Source: Cephalothrix spiralis
Taxonomy: Eukaryota > Nemertea > Palaeonemertea > Archinemertea > Cephalotrichidae
Length of the DNA: 10,185 nucleotides
Assembly (NCBI GenBank): GCA_032353305.1
Contig: JAUCNG010416800.1
Coordinates: 1-10,185, forward strand
Reading direction: 5' to 3'
This document shows, piece after piece, positions 7,401 through 10,185 of this stretch. The notes below the pieces were generated by a model. It was not told the DNA's origin, searched no databases, and saw only the letters and a list, made by a program, of their open reading frames with translations. The translations under genes and the position numbers were made by a program. Every line of letters starts with the position of its first letter. The stretch's first letter is position 1.

Positions 7401-8703
7401 AAAATACGCGTAAAGCACACTTGGAATAAACAATTTTAAGGATCCATGCGTAAGAAGATCGAGTGATTTTGACCCTTAATGACCTTATATTAAATTTAGA
7501 GAAAAACAATTTCCGTATTCCATAGCTTTGAATTTCAAGAGCTATTCAATGAGCATTGCCAGTCAACATTTCAATGCAAAAAACAGTAAATAACAAAATG
7601 AAGTTTTACGCCGTCACAAATGCTCCGATCAAAAAACGAGATGTAAAAAGAATTTCAAGCAAACATATTAATGCTAACTAACAAAAGATGGCGTGCCATA
7701 CATACACACAATGACTACAGTACAGTACTTTGATTATTAGAATGCCTACCTTGTGAAACTACTTTATTAAGTTCAACACCATTTGGTAATTGAAATTCTA
7801 TATTTAGAGACTCTGTATTTCTTGGGGCTGATCGTTTTTTTCTGGAAGTAGAACCTAAAACACAGAATAATGATTAGAAACATAAAAATAGTTTTGAAAA
7901 AAAATGTGTACTTGTTATTTGACTTTCATTACTTGACATGGCTAAACATCCACCACCACATCATATATTAAAAAAGACTTAAATACTGTATGTCATTTAA
8001 GTGGCATGACATTGATATTGCGCTCCTGAAGGTCGTAAACATCGAATATGAACATGTCACTTAGCATAAACGTCATTACACTTAATTTAACGTAATGGCA
8101 TTTAACTAAATGTAATTCTCGGATCAAACATGGCTAATAAGACCATTTGGATTGAATATTTTGCTAAAAATATGTGTATTAGAGAAGTATAACAGCTGTC
8201 ATTTAAGTGGCATATCACTAACCTTAATTTTTTTGAACGACCCATTACACTTAATTAAACGTCATGACACTTAAGAATTTGAATTAATTGGTCGACGATC
8301 AGTCATGAGACATAATAATTGAATTTGATCAAGGGTTTCTTAAGTGTCATTACATTTAGTTACCGTATGTCTTTACATATAGTTGAATGTAAGATTTAGT
8401 TAAATGTCATGACATTTAGTAAAGTGTAATGACATTTTAGGTAAGTGGCATGTTGATTTTCGAGGTTTACGACTTTCGGTAAGCCATACATTGGAGTGTC
8501 ATCAGAGCCAACTGCACAGAAATCAGCGCTTATAAAATTCAACTGTACTCACAATCTAAATTTCCATATTGATCTCTATCTGGTGCAAAAGTAATTAATT
8601 TCAAGGGTTTTTTCTTCTGAATCCTTTTTTTTTTATCAGCATTAAGCATTGATTTTAATTTTAGGTCCAGTTTAGCCAGGTCAGGGCGTTTTCTTTTTGC
8701 CAT
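1192..8703 (-). CDS. KDZ (Kyakuja-Dileera-Zisupton) transposase-like gene with CxC zinc clusters, 11 coding exons, 3' end missing
   Basis: Joining complement 8553-8703, 7750-7854, 7118-7310, 6056-6210, 5428-5526, 4886-5002, 4228-4349, 3563-3741, 2700-2793, 1719-1860 and 1192-1403 gives 523 open codons. Every intron has GT/AG ends and every phase matches. Order in the protein: basic N-terminus (1-50); linker; B-box-like Cys/His cluster (133-174); CxC pairs at 213/215 and 246/248; LLSSGYWP at 259-266; helical region; CPCC at 348-351; HIDGN with Asp361; CRHG at 439-442; GEIYAYPL at 453-460; Asp478 in QDVVC; HAKGHDYWCQ at 514-523. These blocks and their order are those of KDZ DNA transposases, an RNase H-fold family whose members carry N-terminal cysteine clusters. 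The expected role is cut-and-paste DNA transposition in the nucleus, or a domesticated DNA-binding derivative. Asp361 and Asp478 are candidate catalytic residues by position (inference). The last acidic residue and C-terminus lie beyond the window. No frameshift or stop was found. Confidence 0.88.
1535..1618 (+). repeat. Dispersed repeat, copy B (intron 10)
   Basis: It starts GGGGAGGTAGCGCTCTTGTA and ends GGACATTCGGTCTCGTTTAA. It aligns to copy A at 617-721 over its whole length, with substitutions and a gap of about 18 bases in the middle. Orientation is the same. Confidence 0.8.
1719..1860 (-). CDS. Exon 10 of the KDZ gene: CRHG block of the core
   Basis: Acceptor TTGCAG, donor GTATGT. Residues 406-452 include VCGGRHYAAAR (Cys411), then DETGLVMASCRHG and LKSLNMYQ. 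The C-G-x-x-x-x-A-A and D-x-x-G-L-V-x-x-x-C-R-H-G motifs are hallmark KDZ core elements. Split Gly453 completes GEIYAYPL with exon 11. Confidence 0.92.
2290..2575 (-). mobile_element. tRNA-derived SINE candidate in intron 9
   Basis: Read on the minus strand, the 5' part is GCGCCTCGGTGGCAGAGTGG. TGGCAGAGTGG (2543-2553) resembles the pol III box A of Leu/Ser-type tRNAs. TGCTCGACACT (2505-2515), about 28 bases further on, resembles a degraded box B (GGTTCGANNCC). About 200 bases of less AT-rich, tRNA-unrelated body follow, down to about 2290. This is the typical plan of a tRNA-derived SINE. The borders are approximate and the family is not identified. It lies in the same orientation as the host gene. 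The open frames across it are incidental. Confidence 0.6.
2700..2793 (-). CDS. Exon 9 of the KDZ gene: variable insert
   Basis: Acceptor TTTCCAG, donor GTATGT. Residues 375-405 (SSVDPPKSDPLWCDDEAVDE and on to KMRLK) correspond to the variable acidic stretch between the DGN block and the CGxxxxAA block in KDZ proteins. In-phase junctions on both sides are the main support. Confidence 0.82.
2794..3562. other. Intron 8 of the KDZ gene, no further feature
   Basis: AT-rich sequence with a short poly-A run near 3096-3105. A splice-like segment at 3371-3413 (minus) was tested and does not fit the frame. The plus-strand open frame from 3432 to 3674 overlaps exon 8 antisense and is a shadow. Confidence 0.72.
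3563..3741 (-). CDS. Exon 8 of the KDZ gene: start of the transposase core with first Asp
   Basis: Acceptor TTTACAG, donor GTAAGT. Residues 315-373 read FRTVFAKWRSLKKDLSEL, then ENWRICPCC (Cys348, Cys350, Cys351) and CHAVHIDGNKKLYRF with Asp361. The CPxC...HxDGNxKLxR signature is the most diagnostic block of KDZ transposases and is taken as RNase H strand 1 with the first catalytic Asp (family knowledge plus inference). Split codon CA|G (Gln374) joins it to exon 9. Confidence 0.92.
3742..4227. other. Intron 7 of the KDZ gene, no further feature
   Basis: AT-rich, with a direct repeat TGTAACATAATT near 3930-3960. Nothing else is supported. Confidence 0.75.
4228..4349 (-). CDS. Exon 7 of the KDZ gene: pre-catalytic helical region
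   Basis: Acceptor ATTACAG, donor GTAAGT. Residues 275-314 (YVFSETVLEQFDTMKNACP and onwards) match the family pattern of an F-x-x-x-h-L-x-x-F helix followed by a P-S-L-S-x-H-x-F-L segment. The frame continues without gap into exon 8 in phase 0. Confidence 0.87.
4350..4885. other. Intron 6 of the KDZ gene, no further feature
   Basis: AT-rich, with a small direct repeat GATCTCTATTA (about 4588-4598 and 4604-4614). The minus-strand open frame at 4529-4783 lies entirely inside the intron and has no recognisable protein features. Confidence 0.75.
4886..5002 (-). CDS. Exon 6 of the KDZ gene: second CxC and GYWP block
   Basis: The donor is GTAAGT. The acceptor TTTAAAG is weaker than the others, but the phases fit exactly. 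Residues 236-273 read FDVFLPKFLCKCGEE (Cys246, Cys248), then LLSSGYWPSST. A C-x-C about 15 residues before a leucine-rich turn ending in YWP is a recurrent feature of the pre-catalytic part of KDZ proteins. Confidence 0.86.
5003..5427. other. Intron 5 of the KDZ gene, no further feature
   Basis: AT-rich, with short ATACATATGTAT-type palindromes near 5185-5230. No gene or repeat unit is supported. Confidence 0.75.
5428..5526 (-). CDS. Exon 5 of the KDZ gene: CxC segment
   Basis: Acceptor ATTCAG, donor GTAAAA. Residues 203-234 include CTCNDH (Cys213, Cys215) and HKKC (Cys228), in the position of the C-x-C that follows the B-box-like part in KDZ-associated cysteine clusters. The split Glu202 and Gly235 codons join cleanly to both neighbours. 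Confidence 0.83.
5761..6034. mobile_element. Foldback MITE with about 105-120-nt arms in intron 4
   Basis: The arm from 5766 (TTGAAG, then GGAACGTAACATCATAAGT, CTTTCTAGCGTACAGTAAAA, CTTGCAGCCCA, AGCCCTGC) is matched in reverse complement by the arm ending at 6029 (CCTGCAGCCCATAT, CTGGCGTACAGTAAAATC and so on, read on minus). GTTAG occurs directly at 5761-5765 and 6030-6034 as a possible 5-bp target duplication. The element is non-coding, and its right edge is only about 21 bases from the exon 4 border at 6056. Confidence 0.8.
6056..6210 (-). CDS. Exon 4 of the KDZ gene: B-box-like / CxC cysteine cluster
   Basis: Acceptor TTTATAG, donor GTAATA. Residues 151-201 contain CPDCGNKFYCQDCDINAH with ligand candidates Cys151, Cys154, Cys160, Cys163, His168, His170 and His174, followed by R-x-x-W and LPPL. 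The C..C.....C..C....H spacing followed by H.R..W resembles the CxC2/CxC3-type cysteine clusters fused to KDZ transposases and, more loosely, B-box zinc fingers. A role in DNA or protein binding is inferred from the family. Confidence 0.87.
6437..6621. mobile_element. MITE with long, nearly identical inverted repeats and TA flanks, in intron 3
   Basis: The left arm from 6437 (CACAAATGGACGG, continuing through TTGGCGAGGGCTTAATTTGTACC) is matched in reverse complement by the right arm ending at 6621. Arms of about 76 and 85 nt differ by a few substitutions and an indel of about 10 bases in a C-rich stretch. The spacer is only about 25 nt and there is no coding capacity. TA sits immediately outside both ends (6435-6436 and 6622-6623), consistent with TA-targeting Tc1/mariner-type mobilisation. 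High arm identity suggests a fairly recent insertion or gene conversion between arms. Confidence 0.88.
6671..6720. repeat. Short inverted repeat (hairpin) in intron 3
   Basis: TTTTTTACCCAAACAGTTAA is followed after about 14 AT bases by TTAACTTGGTAAAAAA. This gives a stem of about 16-19 pairs with minor mismatch. It lies about 50 bases beyond the MITE and appears independent of it. Confidence 0.7.
7118..7310 (-). CDS. Exon 3 of the KDZ gene: helical segment and first zinc-cluster cysteines
   Basis: Acceptor TTTGCAG, donor GTGAGT. Residues 87-149 start with a charged, probably helical stretch (LLDGILKQYHDN, then WESRKKAVADKWEKVAGEI). They end with Cys133, Cys141 and Cys143 (CHPMTDRKCSCSD). These cysteines run straight into the CxxC of the next exon, so the zinc cluster is split by an intron. 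Confidence 0.85.
7311..7749. other. Intron 2 of the KDZ gene, no further feature
   Basis: AT-rich sequence between exons 3 and 2. The only structure seen is a short imperfect palindrome near 7521-7548 (ATAGCTTTGAA with TTCAAGAGCTAT). I see no gene or mobile element. Confidence 0.75.
7750..7854 (-). CDS. Exon 2 of the KDZ gene: linker
   Basis: The acceptor reads TTTTAG and the donor GTAGGC. It encodes 34 full codons plus the split Cys51 and Asp86. The start is Ser/Arg/Lys-rich (STSRKKRSAPRN), followed by a polar stretch with FQLPNGVEL. No domain is recognised here. The call rests on open frame, splice signals and phase match to both neighbours. Confidence 0.78.
7991..8213 (+). repeat. Direct repeat pair TGTCATTTAAGTGGCAT
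   Basis: The identical 17-mer occurs at 7991-8007 and 8197-8213. The first copy is outside and the second inside the inverted-repeat element at 8022-8484, so the two structures overlap. Confidence 0.85.
8022..8484. mobile_element. Foldback/MITE-like element with about 84-bp inverted ends, in intron 1
   Basis: The arm at 8022-8104 is the imperfect reverse complement of 8401-8484. The shared outer core GTCGTAAAC is at 8032-8040 and its complement GTTTACGAC at 8465-8473. Similarity continues through an ACATGYCACTTA block into ATTACACTTWA. The interior carries many short direct and inverted copies of motifs such as TGTCATGACATTTA, ATTACACTTAAT and TTAGTTAAATG. There is no coding capacity. A target duplication was not clear, and related motifs continue to about 7991, so the left border may be further out. 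Confidence 0.75.
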
Positions 8704-8710
8704 ATTTAAC
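8553..8710 (-). CDS. Exon 1 of the KDZ gene: ATG and basic N-terminus
   Basis: The ATG is at 8703-8701, with A at -3 and G at +4, a good Kozak context. It begins MAKRKRPDLAKL and continues through a Lys-rich stretch that includes a run of ten A residues in the coding strand. This could act as a nuclear localisation signal (inference). Coding sequence is 8553-8703 (50 codons plus 1 nt), ending at donor GTGAGT. Just upstream, a pyrimidine-rich tract and CATAG form a convincing acceptor, so the exon probably begins at 8710 with 7 nt of leader. The real first exon would then be untranslated and further up. The 7 nt contain no in-frame stop, so an upstream coding extension is not formally excluded. 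Confidence 0.8.
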
Positions 8711-8974
8711 CTATGAAAAGAAAGAACTGTATTTAAAAAATGAAATGGCTAAAACGATTAGGTTTCGTTACATACCCCTGTAGTAACTTGTTTTAATATA
8801 GAATATGTAAAATTTACTATTACTCATTTTTGTTTTTTGCCCATTTGTTTTATTTGCCTGCAGATTTTTTCTACTAGGGCATAGATAATATAAATACTGA
8901 TTTTGGTTTTAAAGGTAATGGTCAAAAAATATTTTTAAGACAACATTTTTTGGGTATTTCAGAAAATTTTCACT

Positions 8975-9055
8975 GACTGTCAAGATGAATTCCCTCACTT
9001 TCCCTGACAAATTTTCAGGTTTCCCTGACCCTGTAGACATCCTGGAAAACATCTT
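8975..9055 (-). repeat. Possible dispersed repeat fragment with GTCAGGGAAA motif
   Basis: On the minus strand GTCAGGGAAA occurs twice about 25 bases apart (plus-strand TTTCCCTGAC at about 8999-9008 and 9020-9029), with related GTGAGGGAATTC and CCAGGATGTC nearby. It looks like a decayed, internally repetitive dispersed element. I assign no family. Confidence 0.35.
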
Positions 9056-9282
9056 TACAGACCAATCATGGAACGTTTATTTACTCCCAGTCTCAGAGAA
9101 ATCAATATAAGGCGACATCGCTCAAAATCGGAAATGTTAAGACTATGGACAGGAATAGTCATAAAAGTTTCAGAACTGGGTTATTGTGAGAGAAAAAAAC
9201 AAGCACAGATAACAGTACAAAATGAAAAAGCTTTAAAGAAGTTCATGTTTATTTGCATTATGATAACGTTGAAAAACACATA

Positions 9283-9332
9283 AATCTTGATATTTTCAAC
9301 ATATGATAATCTTGATATTTTCAACATATAAT
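9283..9332. repeat. Tandem duplication, 2 x 25 bp
   Basis: The unit AATCTTGATATTTTCAACAT plus five bases occurs at 9283-9307 and again at 9308-9332 with a single base change near the end. It lies in the 5' flank. Confidence 0.9.
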
Positions 9333-10185
9333 AAAAGGTTTTTGGACTAAATTTTAAACGAGGCAATCTCGCGCGTATACAAACTTTCCAGTCCACGTCC
9401 ACACTGGGAAAAGGTTTGAGTCGAAGACCATCTGTATGAACAATGAATAACCATCTAAGAGATAAGGCGACATACAATAAATGTCCTTGTTACCGTCAGC
9501 GCCTGTACTCCTTTAGATCAAAGAAATTCCTGATTTTCAAGAGGTTTTTCTTTTTTTAAATCGTCAATTCTTCGATGTTTTAAGTTTTGCTTTAAATACA
9601 CGTCCATTTTGAATCTTCCAATCGAATACACCACCCGACTCAAAGTGACGATCGCAAAACAAATGCACAGCGTAACACAGCATGCTATCTTCCAATATCA
9701 ATGGTGGCGACTGTCATACATGGCGTAATTATAATTGCCAATCAATGCAACTTTTCGTAAGTAAAAAAGTGACATTTTTTCAGCTGCGCGCTGCATGCAT
9801 CATATTTTAAACAATTAACAAGAACATTTATTGTATTTTGCCTATTAGGCCATGGCAAATCCAATATCAGTTTACCGTCAAATCGATTATGAAAACAGGG
9901 GCGGCCGGCCAACGAGTTTTCATTATCATTATTCATTATTTTGGTAAATTTCATGAAAATTGGCGAAATCAATGTCAACAACAAAATGGCAGAAATCGCG
10001 CCTTCAAGATGTTCGGTATAAATCACAGAATATTTAAGATTCAGTTGTTCTGTTGACGCGCAAAACCTGGCTAAAATGCCCAAAAAACATTTATCCGCTA
10101 TAAATCAAAGATTGGTTATGCGCAAAATTATAGACTGGTTCTCCGAAAACAGGCGGTAGTAGGTATCGAGTCTAAGTCCATCAAA

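Larger units (their letters stand above)
8711..10185. other. 5' flank of the KDZ gene; likely untranslated exon and promoter, not resolved
   Basis: No open frame here has convincing protein character, and I recognise no domain on either strand. The acceptor at 8712-8711 implies that a non-coding first exon and transcription start lie in this stretch, but no donor stands out. The part around 9600-10080 is locally less AT-rich, with several CpG and GCGC sites, and is a plausible promoter neighbourhood (inference). Two overlapping antisense frames, 9742-10083 on minus and 9838-10056 on plus, look like chance or old repeat sequence. Confidence 0.4.

Noticed and set aside
8022-8484. CRISPR-like array because of repeated short motifs
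   Set aside because: The repeats are in both orientations, irregularly spaced and diverged, inside a eukaryotic intron, so this is not an array of identical repeats and unique spacers.
9068-9477. Overlapping open frames on both strands (71 and 98 codons)
   Set aside because: They cover the 25-bp tandem duplication and AT-rich flank, with no domain and no splice-supported continuation.
9742-10083. Minus-strand open frame of 113 codons with a hydrophobic segment, and a plus-strand frame within it
   Set aside because: The two frames are antisense to each other, contain low-complexity Asn-rich sequence and show no family motif, splice context or conserved residues.

Overview
This is a strongly AT-rich eukaryotic genomic window, dominated by one multi-exon gene on the minus strand. 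All ten introns lying wholly inside the window have GT...AG borders, and there is no sign of bacterial operon layout. Introns of about 300-900 bases, several small inverted-repeat elements and a tRNA-type SINE candidate suggest an animal genome. A bivalve mollusc or similar marine invertebrate is my best guess, but this is inference and no marker in the window proves it.

The gene runs from an ATG at 8703 down to at least 1192. Eleven coding exons (8553-8703, 7750-7854, 7118-7310, 6056-6210, 5428-5526, 4886-5002, 4228-4349, 3563-3741, 2700-2793, 1719-1860, 1192-1403) total 1569 nt. They join into one uninterrupted frame of 523 codons, with matching phases at all ten junctions. The protein has a short basic N-terminus, a helical linker, a B-box-like Cys/His cluster, a second CxC cluster followed by a GYWP block, and then the first part of a KDZ (Kyakuja-Dileera-Zisupton) transposase RNase H-like core. 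The core blocks visible are CPxC...HxDGNKKL, TGLVMASCRHG, NMYQGEIYAYPL, QDVVCKFWP and HAKGHDYWCQ. The C-terminal end, which should carry the last catalytic acidic residue (DGE..ER.W block), is not in the window. It should lie at lower coordinates beyond position 1.

The introns host non-autonomous mobile DNA. A near-perfect inverted-repeat MITE flanked by TA is at 6437-6621. A long-arm foldback element with a possible GTTAG target duplication is at 5761-6034. An element with about 84-base inverted ends and an interior full of short TGTCATGACA-type motifs is at 8022-8484. An older MITE-like element is at 878-1087. A tRNA-derived SINE candidate is at about 2290-2575. Two diverged copies of another dispersed repeat lie at 617-721 and 1535-1618.

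The 1.5 kb above the gene (8711-10185) is its 5' flank. It probably contains at least one untranslated exon, because a clear splice acceptor sits 7 nt before the ATG. It also holds a 25-bp tandem duplication and some unassigned sequence. No RNA gene, CRISPR array or second convincing protein gene was seen.
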